Assembly: GCA_032433765.1 (NCBI GenBank)
Contig: JAVIAB010000073.1
Coordinates: 69,111,087 to 69,175,086, forward strand
DNA from: Megaustenia siamemsis
Taxonomy: Eukaryota; Mollusca; Gastropoda; Stylommatophora; Ariophantidae
Reading direction: 5' to 3'
Length of the DNA stretch: 64,000 nucleotides
The notes below the pieces were generated by a model. That model was not told the DNA's origin. It saw nothing but the letters and a program-made list of their open reading frames with translations, and did not search any database. Position 1 is the first letter of the stretch. The number at the start of each line of letters is the position of its first letter. Below are positions 21,300 to 33,299 of the stretch, piece by piece. A program made the translations under genes and the position numbers.

Positions 21300-21960
21300 T
21301 TAAAGAGTGGATAGATTATGCCTTGTCTATCTAGGATATATTATGCCTTCCCTATCTAGGATAGATTATGCCTTGCCTATCTGGTATAGATTGTGCCTTG
21401 CTTATCTAGGATAGATCATGCCATGTGTTACCGTGTGTTACCGGGGCCTCATTATGAGGGAGGTAAATAATAGTGACACTGTGACCTTCCAGGCATGTCG
21501 TAAGAGGCGACTAAGGAGGTTGATCGATGGCTTGACAAGCTGTCATTGTAAAAAGTATTGTTATGGAAACAGCGCCATAGATTTTAGAGCAGTGATCTCT
21601 GCAATATGTGCCATTTTGGCACGCAAGGTTTCTGTTTTTGAGATTGTGGTTCTGCCCTATGTGCCGTCTTCGGCTCGAAAGGACAATAGATAGATAGATC
21701 TAGGATAGCTTATGCCTTCCCTATCTAGGATAGATTGTGCCTTGCCTATCTAGGATAGATTATGCCTTGCCTATCAAGGATAGATTATGCCTTGCCTATC
21801 TAGGATAGATTATGCCTTGCCTATCTAGGATATATTATGCCTTCCCTATCTAGGATAGATTATGCCTTGCCTATCTGGTATAGATTGTGCCTTGCTTATC
21901 TAGGATAGATCATGCCATGCCTATCTAGGTAGATTGTGCCTTGCCTATCTAGGATATTTT
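21300..21960. repeat. 25-bp minisatellite, interrupted by repeat D
   Basis: Units contain ctatctaggatagattatgc followed by cttgc, 25 bp. Units occur on both sides of the repeat D copy at 21,438-21,699, so D either inserted into the array or the array grew around it. Confidence 0.88.
21438..21699 (+). repeat. Dispersed repeat D, copy 2
   Basis: Same element as 20,938-21,199, with a few substitutions and single-base indels. It ends in a gatagatagat tail that merges with the 25-bp array. Confidence 0.75.
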
Positions 21961-22599
21961 GCCTGATAGTACATGTTTGCCTTTTAAAAATATGGAAGAT
22001 TTGGTTTCATGTTTCTGGTTATTGAGTCCTGCGTATCAGCAGCTTCATCCGTTGTTGTTGAATATAGCCCTGGATCGTTGTTTCACAAACTTTTCCTCTC
22101 TACCCTTAATTCTGGTTTAGACTCTCTTTTTACAATAAATACCGGTTTGAAATTTGAGCTAAAGATGTTTAGCTTTGCATTACATTTTATTCTTTTTTTT
22201 TTATTTTCAAGCGACCATAAACAGCAAAAGAAAATATCTTCAGATATTTGCAATGCTTTATTTCTATTTAAAAACTAAACTTTTTTGTTTCTTCTTGTCC
22301 ATCAATATCAGAGGCAAGGTATTTGTATTCTTTTACATCGTGTAGAAACGTTTCACCGTTGTGCTTCACTATTTTGTCTTCAAATTTACTTCCTGTCATC
22401 TTTTACACTAGTTTTTGCCGAGAGTGTGGGGACTTCACTAGGCCTACAGCTGTTATTATCAGTCCCTTGGTCACCCCTGGCACACTTTACCAATGAAATA
22501 ATATCATGATTGAAGCCTTTTTAAACAAAAATCTGTATTGCAATAAAACATTGGAGATACCAGAAATATCGTTTTACAAAAGTATGTTGAAAATACCAG
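21961..22599. other. No recognisable gene
   Basis: T-rich spacer before the R2-like LINE. No motif recognised. Confidence 0.45.
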
Positions 22600-24024
22600 G
22601 GCAGGTAAAGGGGATAAAAATACCGCGAAGCAGAGGATCCCAACCAACGGCGAGGAGCCAATAAAGAGTCTAGGCAGAGTGTATGACACCTCAGTGAAAG
22701 ACACGAAAGCAGTCCAGAGAGTAAGAGAGATGACAGAGCAAGGGCTACATATCATCGACCGGAGTAGACTTTTAGGAAAGTTCAAAATCTGGTGCCTCCA
22801 GTTCATGTTGATACCCAAACTGTATGGCCTCTTCTGATATACGAGATCAGCTCAAGTACGGTGGAAGTGGTGGAGAGTGAGATTAGCAAGTACACGCGGA
22901 AATGGCTGGGAGTACCACCAGGACTGACGGATGTTGAGCTGTACTGTAAGAGAAAGGCAAGCTGGTCCTTCCGTTCAAGTCAGTCCTAGAGGAATATAAA
23001 GCCGGCAAGGTCCGACTGGCAGTTATGCTGCAAAGCTCGTCAGACGAGACTGTCCGAACAGTGGAACCCACAGTGAAGACGGTCGGAAGTGGCAGGCGTG
23101 TACAGCAGTACACGAAGCACGTGAGAGTCTCCAGTTAAAGGAAGTAATGGGCTACACGCAGACCAACAGGCGTGGTATTGGTCACGGAGACATCCGATGG
23201 TGGTCAAAAGCATCAAATAGACAACGAAGGGACATGATAGTCAGGGAGATAAGAGATGTCGAGGAGAACAAGCGTGTACAAAAGGCAGCACAACAAGTGC
23301 AGCAAGGCCAATGGACCATATGGGAGATGGCTTTGCAGAGGACATTAACATGGAATGGCATGTGGCATATGGCACCGCTGCGGCTCAGCTACATAATCAG
23401 ATCAATGTACGACCTTCTACCATCAGCCTGCAACCTTGTGAAGTGGGGGAAGACAGATGACAATCGATGTCCTCTTTGCGGAGGAAGACAGACGATGGAA
23501 CATGTTCTTTCCTCATGCAAGACAGCACAGGCCAAGGGGCGGTACACATGGCGACACAACAGAGTGCTGCATGAACTGGCTGCCACGTGGATGTGTCGCG
23601 GAAAAAGGCTAACACTAAAGTTCGACCAGCTACAACGAGCACCTACTTTTTGAGAGCGGGACAGGCCGCACGCCCCAAACAGAACAACCGGAGCGACTCC
23701 ACGATTCTGGATATAGCAAACAATTGGGAGATGGCGGTTGACCTCCCAGGGCGAGGGAAGTGCCCAGCGTGCGCCAAGAGATCTAAAATGCGTCCGGACA
23801 TTGCACTGTACACGTCAAATATGACCTACATGATATTAATAGAGCTCACAGTACTATTTGAATCCAGGATAGAGGAACAACATATATTTAAACTATCCAT
23901 GTACAAGGATCTCGCCACCGAGCTAAGACAGCAGGGACTCCAGAGTAGAATGTTTTCGGTGGAGGTTAGTGCCAGAGGACTTACAACCATCACTCTACGA
24001 CCCCTTAAAGATACTAGGAATTAA
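22600..24024 (+). pseudogene. R2-like LINE, C-terminal half with zinc finger and RLE nuclease
   Basis: A 5'-truncated element of the R2-like group that carries a restriction-like endonuclease. Readable parts: KSLGRVYD and LLGKFKIWCLQF (about 22,660-22,805); VEVVESEISKYTRKWLGVPP (about 22,863-22,922); RGIGHGDIRWWSKASNRQRR (about 23,170-23,230). The zinc-binding motif CPLCGG...H...C spans about 23,466-23,520. The nuclease motifs RPDIALY, LIELTVLFE and KLSMYKDLATELRQQG lie in the 23,587-24,024 frame. The catalytic RT palm is missing. Frameshifts near 22,805, 22,960-23,100 and 23,640 make it a pseudogene. Confidence 0.85.
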
Positions 24025-26095
24025 GGGGGGATGCAGTCAAGAACAATGAGAACTATTGATGAGTCAGCCGAAAGAGCGTCGTGCTGGTTGTGACAGAGTC
24101 GTGACAGACCAACAGTCAAATGATATTATGTCCAGACCAGACGATCGGGCGACCACTTTCCATCTCGACCACTTATTGCTCCCACATAAGTCAACAGAGT
24201 AGGGAGTGAAGCAGGGAGGTAGCAGTGATTAAAGAGTGTACAATAAGAGGGGAGTGAGGTAGTAGAAATCGAGAGGAGATGAGAAGGGTTTGAGTAAAAT
24301 AAAATCATGGGGTCCACGGGAAGAAGGGTTAAGAAGTAAAGAAGATGAACACATCGTGACTCACGGGAATTGTAAAACACAATGTAGGAACGAGGCAAAA
24401 CTGTAAAAACGGGGTATTTTGATTGGTTGAAGGGAGAAAAGGTTAGACAAAGGATAGTTCGGGAAGGGCATTCGAGATAAAACGATGGCTCTATACGGAC
24501 GGTGGTGTGTTTGTGTTGCAACCGGTACCGTGAGCAGGATTGAGTTAGTTCACCAACAAGTAATAGAGTAAATTAGTTGGTGTGTGGTCGCTGCGGGGAA
24601 CAGACCTTATTCCAGGAGTAGTTGATAAAATAGTTGTGAAAGTTAGCAACACCAACCATGTAGTGACAGTCAGTGAGATGGTCTCACAAGGTAGGCTTCG
24701 CAAGAAACACGAAGTTAGAATGTAGTTGTGCAAGTTAGCAGCAACGAACAATTTAGTGTTAATCCGTGAGATAGTCTCACCACGTTAAGCTTCATCAGAA
24801 CTGTGAAGATAGAATGTAGTTGTGCAAGCAGCAGCAACGAACAATTTAGTGTCAATCCCTGAGTTAATCTCACCACGTTAAGCTTCATCAGAACTGTGAA
24901 GATAGAATGTAGTTGTGCAAGCAGCAGCAATGAACAATTTAAGGACAATCCGTGAGTTAGTCTCACCACGTTAAGCTTTATTAGGAGCAGAGAGTTAGAA
25001 GGTAGTGGTGCAGTTTAGCAGCTGCGACCATTCAAGTGACAGTAGGGGAGAGAAGTTCAATAAGTCAGGCTTTGTGTAGGAGCATGACGTTATAGTGGGG
25101 TGTGCAGGCAGTGACACCGAGTGTGAAGATAGAATGTAGTTGTGCAAGTGGCGCTGAGCGAGACAGATTCGCAGAGTTCCTATCAACCAAGAAAGGGCTC
25201 GATAGGGAGTACAACGCTCCAGGAGACAACAGTATAGGTGAGGTTGAGCGAGATCGATATCGCCATCTTCGTGACTAGCAATATGGCTGCTATGGGGTGC
25301 TTGTGGAGGAATTCCTAAAACAACTATTACTTAGAGGAAAGTAGGCGAGGCCAGAGTGGCTTGAAAGAGTGCTGCAGTATAACTCTGAAGTGTCGTAGAT
25401 TACACAGGGGAATGACACAAGGTTAGCAAGCAATGTGTGAGAGGCTGCTAACATACCATTGTCATTGTGATTGTGAACCTGTTGTGTGAGGTGGACTTTT
25501 GAGAATAAAACCTCAGGTGTGTTATTTTTACCTGGTGGTCAGTGAATGCTTTCTCGAGCGCTAGCTGTAATTGTCTGTGCCTAGCTAAGAATGAATACTG
25601 GAAGGGGCAAGCACGCTGGTCTGCAGATAACCAACGATCGTAACACGATACAGCGCGGAGTACCAAGGTAGGCGATCACCCGACCAAGGGTACCACACAA
25701 GGGTAGCGTTCAAACGAGGCGACAGTCCCGAGCAGCAACCATCGTTCACAGGCAGAGGTCGACTCGACTTATCAACCACACAGGTCATAAAGACGTAAGT
25801 CGTCAAAACACGTGGACCTCGATACAGTAAAGGGATGTCCTCGTCAACTCATCAAGACAGGGGAGTTCGGACACCATCAATTCTAGTACAAGTCTGCTGG
25901 TACCAGGTGTGTTCCAGTCAAGTCCATTCAAGTGCGTTAAAGAGGTCACTGTTGATTTAAAAGCTGGCAGACCCACGTCAACCCCCTGTTATAGGAGAAT
26001 GTACTCGGGAAGACCCGAGACGAAGCGATAAGAAGCTGCATAAGAGGTGAGTATCAACCGGGCGTTTATGGCGACGGCAGTTTAAACAATACGTC
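24025..26095. other. No recognisable gene; 93-bp degenerate repeat inside
   Basis: Follows the R2-like stop without a clear boundary. Apart from the tandem repeat at 24,690-25,160 I see no coding similarity. The sequence is GC-richer than its neighbours. Confidence 0.45.
24690..25160. repeat. 93-bp tandem repeat
   Basis: The word cacgttaagctt starts at 24,781, 24,874 and 24,967, exactly 93 bp apart. Units hold gtagttgtgcaagcagcagc and aacaatttag. More diverged units continue to about 25,160. The period of 31 codons gives open frames on the minus strand that are not genes. Confidence 0.85.
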
Positions 26096-27670
26096 CCCAA
26101 TAACAATAGATGAGCAGCAATTTGGAGCAGCAATTTGGATTTAGGAAAAATAGCGGGACAAAAGAAACCATATTCTGCATGAGAACATTAATCGAAAAGT
26201 AAAGTAAAGGTAAAGTACGAGACTTGAACCGGCGTCTTAGCATGCGAGTTTACACCGACATGTGCTCGGCCGCCTATCCAGAAATGTTCGGATATTTCTG
26301 TATAGTGTCGCCTCAAGCATCGAAACTCAGATGCGAAGCAACATTCCTCACCTTCCCAGGGTAATACCCTGGTACCCATTTCTGCCAATGGCTGGGTCGA
26401 CCGTGGGGGTATTTTTATTTCCAACAACGAGTACAATTCACACTGCTCCCAGCGGGAATCGAACACGGGTTGTCCGAACGTCGGTAGTCCAGTCGGGTGG
26501 TTTTCTCAACTAGGTTACCGAGGCCCCCAGTCAAAAAGTACACAGAAGTAAACAAACCAATATATGCCAGCTTCATAGACTACATCAAAGCTTTTGATAG
26601 AGTACACCACAAACAACTTATATAGAATGCCTAAAAGAGATACATCTAGATGATATGGACATGCGATTAATATCAATTATTACTAGGAGCAACAGCAATA
26701 ATAAGATATACTCGTAAAAAAGATAACTCTACACCCATTGATAAAAAAAAAGGAATAAGACAGGGATGCATCCTATCACCAAGCTTGTTCAATCTATACA
26801 CTGAACAAATCTTTAAAAACATCATAGAGATGCCAGGCCTACAAATTAATGGAAAGATAATCAATAACCTAAGATATGCTGACGATAATGTACTACCAGC
26901 AGAAAATCCTAAAGATCTACAACAATTACTTAATGAAATAAACATGACAAGCAAAAAATATGGACTAGATATGAATATCAAAAGACTAAAACTATGATCA
27001 TAAACAAAGAAAATACTCAAAACCCACAAGTGGATATCAAAATTGAAGGAATAGACCTGGAGACAGTTCAGAACTACAACTACCTTGGTCATACTATAAC
27101 CAGTGATGGATAATGTACAACTGAAATAAACAAAGAATAGGAATGGCAAAAAGTAATTTTAATGTCATGAAGAACATACTAACATCAAAACAAATAACAC
27201 CAGGGCTAAAACTAAGAATAGCAAAATGTTACAACTTCTCAATATTCCTATATGGTACAGAAACATGGACATTAGACAAGAAAACAGAACAAAGAATTGA
27301 AGCCTTTTGAAATGTGGATTTACAGAAGAATAGGTATAATTTGATGGAAAGAAAAGAAAACAAACGATGAAGTTTTAAAACTAAAAATAAAAAGAGAACT
27401 ACTAAATACAATTAAGACACGACAAATGAAATTTTTGGGTCACGTTAAAAGACACAACAACCTACTAAAAGTAGGTCCTGGAGGGAAAATACAAGGTAAA
27501 AGAGGCAGAGGCAGACCAAGACTAACATGGGCGAATAACATCAAAAGATGGACAGATCAGTCTACTATTAACCTGCACCATCAAAGAAAGAGACAGAGCA
27601 GAATGGCGCTCCAGGGTAGCCAACCTTCGATGCAGAGAGGGCACCCGATGATGATGATGACCCAATAACA
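26096..27670 (+). pseudogene. RTE LINE (family A), 5'-truncated, with TSD
   Basis: The element is 26,106-27,660. It carries FGFRKNSGTKETIFCMRTLI, the motif IRQGCILSPSLFNLYTEQIF (about 26,755-26,815), an active site reading YADDN (about 26,875) and HTITSDG-type thumb motifs. It ends with LGHVKRHNNLLKV, GKRGRGRPRLTWANNIKRW and a gatgatgatgatg tail. Identical 10-bp duplications cccaataaca lie at 26,096-26,105 and 27,661-27,670. Stops and frameshifts occur near 26,690, 26,985, 27,140 and 27,310. A SINE splits the RT at 26,202-26,530. Confidence 0.9.
26192..26540 (-). mobile_element. tRNA-derived SINE (family B) inside RTE
   Basis: The body is 26,202-26,530, minus strand. On that strand it starts GGGGGCCTCGGTAACCTAGT (A-box-like taacctagttg) and has a B box (tgttcgattcc). 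It ends in a CTTTACTTTAC-like tail. The LINE target is duplicated at 26,192-26,201 (tcgaaaagta) and 26,531-26,540 (tcaaaaagta, one mismatch). The uninterrupted RTE at 41,616 shows the empty site. This is a different tRNA head from family A. Confidence 0.85.
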
Positions 27671-27807
27671 TGAAGGCCAGACAACTAGGCGTTAATCTCC
27701 ACCGTGTCTTCCGATTTCCCACGAAAGTCAGACACTGACGGGTCTATAAAAGTGCATTGTCAATAGTAGTCACGTTATTTCGATCGGAAAGCACAACGAT
27801 TTGCTAA

Positions 27808-29340
27808 TATAAGCCAAAGATGCCCTCTATCTCCGCTGCTCTACGTCCTAGCCTTAGAGCCACTACTCGAAAAAATAAGAAAAGACGAATCCATCAGAGG
27901 CACCTTTATACCAGGGGGAGGACAACGGAAGCTCATGGCTTACATCGACGACATCATCTTCTTCCCCATAAGCGACCGCTCAAGAACAAACATCATCAAA
28001 GCATACACAGACTTCGGCAACAGCAGCGGGGCGAAGATCAACGTGAAGAAGTCATCCATCTTGGGGATCGGCGGGTGGCAGAACTGAAGGGATTTCCCTT
28101 TAGGACTGGCATCCGTCGACGTCATGACGGTGTACGACATCATCTTCCCGTGCAACCCCAAGATAAGCAAACCCAGATGGCAGGCTCTAATCACACAAAA
28201 ATCACCGACACCCTGCTGAGATATCAACATAAAGCATCAACTATCTTCGGCAGAAGCATCATCGTCAACAATATCATCATACGCAAGCTACTCTACACGG
28301 TCACAGTTCTCGATCCACCTCGGCACACCACTCATAAAATTAACAAGCGCATCAACAAGTTCATCTTTCGAAACGTCATCCACAATATAAAACACGAAAC
28401 ACTGATCCAAAGCAAATACAACGGGGAATCGCTCTCCAAGACATCAAATCCAAAATAAAATCTTTCATAATCGGCCATGTGGGACGCACGTTTAACGACC
28501 ACACAGCTACCCTTTCGCCCATTACTACATGGGACTCAGGCTCATCAGGCACGCAAAAGTCAGCAACACAAGCCCACACCATTACGGAACCATGCCTGTT
28601 TTCTACAAGTCGTGCATACAAGGAAACGAACACCTCATGCACCAGACAACAAATACTATATCAACAATTAATACAACAACAAGCCCCACCAATATAACGA
28701 AGGATCAAATGGGGGTACACACTCAACATCCAAAATTACAGCGGCACGTTCCAGAACCTGTACAACCCGGTAGTCACTCCAAAGGAGAGAGAAGTCGCAT
28801 ATCGACTTCTGTTTAATACGACACCACTGGAACAAGGAGACAAATGCCAAATGTGCAACACAAGTACATAAGCAAACGAAGAACACATATTCTATAGATG
28901 CCCAAGCATAACACCAACAATCCACGCACTACATGACACGCTGCAAACATATACCAAACACAAAGTAGACATACACAGAGCGATAATGCTAAATACGATA
29001 CCAAACACGACAGCAGAACATCACATTTTAGTCTCTCTAATTTCATATTTTAGATACCTAGTATGGGTCTGTCGGAGTGAAACTAAATATAGAGGACGAA
29101 CGTTTCAACCAGAAATTTTCTGACACATACATGGAAAAACAAATGTCCATTATAGAGAGAATGAGAGTGCGAATAAAGGCAGACCCATCCCCCCCACCCT
29201 CCCCAACCTAGCTAAAATAAAGGCAAAGCTCAGGACATCCACGATGATGAAACGATTTAAACAAACAAAATCCCTGCCTCTTCTTCATAGGAATGCAGGA
29301 GGAAACATAAATCACTGAGTGGAAAAAACAAAGCTAGGAT
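27808..29340 (+). pseudogene. LINE, L1/Tx1-like RT C-terminal half
   Basis: Starts inside RT at a relic of RQGCPLSPLLY (SQRCPLSPLLYVLALEPLLE, about 27,811-27,870), then LMAYIDDIIFF (active site YIDD, about 27,935). Later frames carry KRINKFIF, EREVAYRLLFNTTPLEQGDK, a Cys-His cluster (CQMCNTS...EEHIFYRCP, about 28,845-28,905) and a C-terminus near 29,340 reading LPLLHRNAGGNINH. At least four frameshifts or stops occur. The layout resembles Tx1/L1-group LINEs; the clade is uncertain. Confidence 0.78.
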
Positions 29341-29356
29341 AAGCCAAGACAGGTAG

Positions 29357-29567
29357 TTAAACTATTTTCGAGTGTTTAGCGTAGTAAGTGTAGTTATGCT
29401 GGGCCGAACATACTGTGTAAGCCTAAGTTAAACTATTTTCGAGTGTTTAGCGTAGTAAGTGTAGTTATGCTGTGCCGAACATACTGTGTAAGCCTTAGTT
29501 AAACTATTTTCGAATGTTTTGTGTATTAAGTAGTTATTTGGGTCGAACATACTGTGTAAGCCTTAGA
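29357..29567. repeat. 70-71-bp direct repeat, three copies
   Basis: Three copies of gttaaactattttcgagtgt... starting at 29,357, 29,427 and 29,498. The array follows the LINE end directly. Confidence 0.88.
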
Positions 29568-29756
29568 GGCAATGCAGCAGGAGGTCGACGCATGGGAGGC
29601 ATGACCCAGGCGGGCCCACCTCCCCTAGAGTGTCAAGAAGCTAAAGGGCCGAAACACTTGTTCGAGCGGTCTATTTCTGATGATCAGATTGCCTCCTGCT
29701 GTGAAGCTCTGTACAAAGAGTTTCCTACTACTAGCACATTGTGTCACCAGCATCAA
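29568..29756 (+). other. Unrecognised open segment, possible exon
   Basis: GC-richer stretch, open on + strand for about 60 codons (RRMGGMTQAGPPPLECQEAK, then SISDDQIASCCEALYKEFP). A possible acceptor AG (ccttag) stands just before it. I do not recognise the sequence. It runs into the 63-bp array, whose unit continues the frame, so openness alone is weak evidence. Confidence 0.25.
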
Positions 29757-30079
29757 GTGAAACAATCTCATTTTGTGATCGTTTGATGGGAAGAAAAGAG
29801 TTGGAATGTATTGTAACAACTGAAACAATCTCATTTTGTGATCGTTTGATGGGAAGAAAAGAGTTGGAATATATTGTAACAACTGAAACAATCTCACTTT
29901 GTGATCGTTTGATGGGAAGAAAAGAGTTGGAATATATTGTAACAACTGAAACAATCTCATTGTGTGATCGTTTGATGGGAAGAAAAGAGTTGGAATATAT
30001 TGTAACAACTGAAACAATCTCATTTTGTGATCGTTTGATGGGAAGAAAAGAGTTGGAATTTATTGTAACAACTGAAACA
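29757..30079. repeat. 63-bp minisatellite derived from RTE coding sequence
   Basis: Five copies of a 63-bp unit. Its translation FCDRLMGRKELEYIVTT resembles the RTE-B2 protein segment FFGHVMRREQLEYIVTT (8,370 and 53,530). At DNA level, gttggaatatattgtaacaa ctg is nearly identical. The array therefore probably grew from an RTE fragment. Period 21 codons; frames on both strands are open by construction. Confidence 0.88.
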
Positions 30080-30547
30080 AAGGGAGATACAGAGAAGAAA
30101 GATTGTAGTCTTGTATAGCTCTTGTTGTGCACTAGACGGCCCTCATATCCTCTCCAAGTAAACAAGTCACTATGACCTCGAATGTTTCTTATAATAATGG
30201 ATCCGTACATCTTTATCGTTGTGGGTCTTGTGCTATATTACCGTTTGTTTTAAAGCTCGTTGTGTTGTATTTTGATTGTTTTGTTTTCTTTTCATAACCA
30301 AGCAAATTGGATGTTTTCATCATCGTTATAAGACCATCATCACTGTACGTGTAAGCCATTTATCATTCTGATCTCGGTCCAGAACCACAAGCAGACCTCA
30401 GCACGGTTCATGCACTTCATAGCCTTGTTTCAAAGTTGTTTCGTGTTTCGTTTAACTCGCTGGTCGGGACCGGATCTAGGCCAAGGCTAAATAAGCTTCA
30501 GGTTAGGGTCTCACAATCTAAGGGCGGGAATTTGTTTATATTGTAAT

Positions 30548-31036
30548 TGACGATAGAGATTTCAAAACAAATAACACCAGGGCTAAAACAAAGAATAGCA
30601 AAATGTTATATCTTCTCAACATTCCTATTTGGTGCAGAAATATGGACATTAGACAAGAAAACAGAACAAAAAATTGAAGCCTTTGAAATGTGGATATATA
30701 GAAGAATATGTAGAATTGGATGGAAAGAAAAGAAAACAAACGATGAAGTTTTAAAACAACTAAAAATTAAAAGAGAGCTACTAAATACAATTCAAACAAG
30801 ACAAATGCGATTTTTGGGCCATATTAAAGACACAACAGGCTACTAAAAGTAATATTGGAGGGAAAATACAAGGTAAAAGAGGCAGACCAAGACTAACATG
30901 GACGAGTAACATCAAAAGATGGACAAGTCAGCCTGACAACTTGCACCATCTAAACAAGAGACGGAGCAGAATAGTGCTCCATGGTAGCCAACCTTCGTTG
31001 CGGAGATGGCACTTGATGATGATGATGACGATAAAG
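30548..31036 (+). pseudogene. RTE LINE (family A), 5'-truncated
   Basis: Starts at the thumb (KQITPGLKQRIAKCYIFSTF) and continues through WTLDKKTEQKIEAFEMWIYR, WKEKKTNDEVLKQLKIKREL and MRFLGHIK to RGRPRLTWTSNIKRW, with one frameshift near 30,840 and a short deletion. It ends in a gatgatgatgacg tail. Near-identical flanks (tgacgatagag at 30,548 and tgacgataaag at about 31,026) look like the target duplication. Confidence 0.85.
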
Positions 31037-31064
31037 ACCTCTTAGTGTTAATTTTTTTTTTAAT

Positions 31065-33175
31065 AGAGGATCTCAAAGTTTCATTTAGATTAGCCAGCGT
31101 AGTGTTTTAAAGTTTCATTTAGATTAGTCAGTCTAGTGTCTTAAAGTTTCATTTAAATTAGCCAGCCTAGTGTCTTAAAGTTTCATTTAGATTAGCCAGC
31201 CTAGTGTCTTAAAGTTTCATTTAGATTAGCCAGCCTAGTGTCTTAAAGTTTCATTTAGATTAGCCAGCCTAGTGTCTTAAAGTTTCATTTAGATTAGCCA
31301 GCCTAGTATCTTAAAGTTTCATTTAGATTAGCCAGCCTAGTGTCTTAAAGTTTCATTTACATTAGCCAGCCTAGTGTCTTAAAGTTTCATTTAGATTAGC
31401 CAGCCTAGTTTCTTAAAGTTTCATTTAGATTAGCCAGCCTAGTGTCTTAAAGTTTCATTTAGATTAGCCAGCCTAGTGTCTTAAAGTTTCATTTAGATAG
31501 ATTAGTCAGCTTAGGGTCTCAAAGTTTGATTTAGTTAGATTAGTTAGATTAGGGTCTCAATGTTTCATTTAGCTTACCCAGCTTAGGGTCTCAATGTTTC
31601 ATTTAGCTTAGCTAGCTTAGGGTCTCAAAGTTTCATTTAGCTTAGCCAACTTGGGGTCTCAAAGTTTCATTTAAATTAGCCAGCTTAGGGTCTTAAAGTT
31701 TCATTTAGATAGACTAGTCATCTTAGGGTCTCAAAGTTTCAATTAGATTAGTCAGCTTAGGGTCTCAAAGTTTCATTTAAATTAGGCATCTTAGGGTCTT
31801 AAAGTTTCATTTAGATTAGCCAGTCTAGTGTCTTAAAGTTTCATTTAGATTAGTCAGCCTAGTATCTTAAATTTTCATTTATATTAGCCAGTCTAGTGTT
31901 TTAAAGTTTCATTTAGATTAGTCAGTCTAGTGTCTTAAAGTTTCATTTAGATTAGCCAGTCTAGTGTCTTAAATTTTCATTTAGATTAGCCAGCCTAGTG
32001 TCTTAAAGTTTCATTTAGATTAGTCAGTCTAGTGTCTTAAAGTTTCATTTAGATTAGCCAGTCTAGTGTCTTAAATTTTCATTTAGATTAGCCAGTTTAG
32101 TGTCTTAAAGTTTCATTTAGATTAGTCAGTCTAGTGTCTTAAAGTTTCATTTAGATTAGCCAGCCTAGTATCTTAAAGTTTCATTTAGATTAGCCAGCCT
32201 AGTGTCTTAAAGTTTCATTTAGATTAACCAGCCTAGTGTCTTAAAGTTTCATTTAGATTAGCCAGCCTAGTGTCTTAAAGTTTCATTTAGATAGATTAGT
32301 CAGCTTAGGGTCTCAAAGTTTGATTTAGTTAGATTAGTTAGATTAGGGTCTCAATGTTTCATTTAGCTTACCCAGCTTAGGGTCTCAAAGTTTCATTTAG
32401 CTTAGCTAGCTTAGGGTCTCAAAGTTTCATTTAGCTTAGCCAGCTTAGGGTCTCAAAGTTTCATTTAGCTTAGCCAGCTTAGGGTCTCAATGTTTCATTT
32501 AGCTTACCCAGCTTAGGGTCTCAAAGTTTCATTTAGCTTAGCCAGCTTAGGGTCTCAAAGTTTCATTTAACTAAGCTAGCTTAGGGTCTCAGAGTTTCAT
32601 TTAGCTTAGCCAGCTTAGGGACTCAAAGTTTCATTTAGCTTAGCTAGCTTAGGGTCTCAGAGTTTCATTTAGCTTAGCCAGCTTAGGGTCTCAAAGTTTC
32701 ATTTAGCTTAGCCAGCTTAGGCTCTCAGAGTTTCATTTATCTTACCTAGCTTAGGGTCTCAGAGTTTCATTTAGCTTACCCAGCTTAGGGTCTCAAAGTT
32801 TCATTTAGCTTAGCCAGCTTAGGGTCTCAAAGTTTCATTTAGCTTAGCCAGCTTAGGGTCTCAAAGTTTCATTTAGCTTAGCCAGCTTAGGGTCTGAAAG
32901 TTTTATTTAGCTTAGCCAGCTTAGGGTCTCAAAGTTTCAATTAGCTTAGCCAGCTGAGGGTCTCAAAATTTCATTTATCTTAACCAGCTGAGGGTCTCAG
33001 AGTTTCATTTAGCTTAGCCAGCTGAGGGTCTCAGCGTTTCATTTAGCTTAGCCAGCTGAGGGTCTCAGGGTTTCATTTAGCTTAGTCAGCTTAGGGTCTC
33101 AGAGTTTCATTTCGCTTATCCAGCTTAGGGTCTCAGAGTTTCATTTCGCTTATCCAGCTTAGGGCCTGAAAGTGC
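31065..33175. repeat. 34-bp minisatellite, about 60 copies
   Basis: Units cttaaagtttcatttagatt plus agccagcctagtgt (left and middle parts) grade into ctcaaagtttcatttagctt plus agccagcttagggt (right part). A distinctive block starting gatagattagtcagcttagg occurs at 31,496 and again at 32,290, 794 bp apart. This indicates a segmental duplication within the array. Confidence 0.95.
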
Positions 33176-33299
33176 AGAGGTGGTAAGGGAGGTGGCTTGA
33201 TATAATTTATAATTATAATTTAATTAAAAAAAAAAACAGATTTGATTACAGACTGAGAATAAAGGATAGTTGACACACTAGACAATAAGAACAATTGCT

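Noticed and set aside
27940..28230. Minus-strand open frame of 96 codons
   Set aside because: Antisense shadow of the L1/Tx1-like RT on the + strand.
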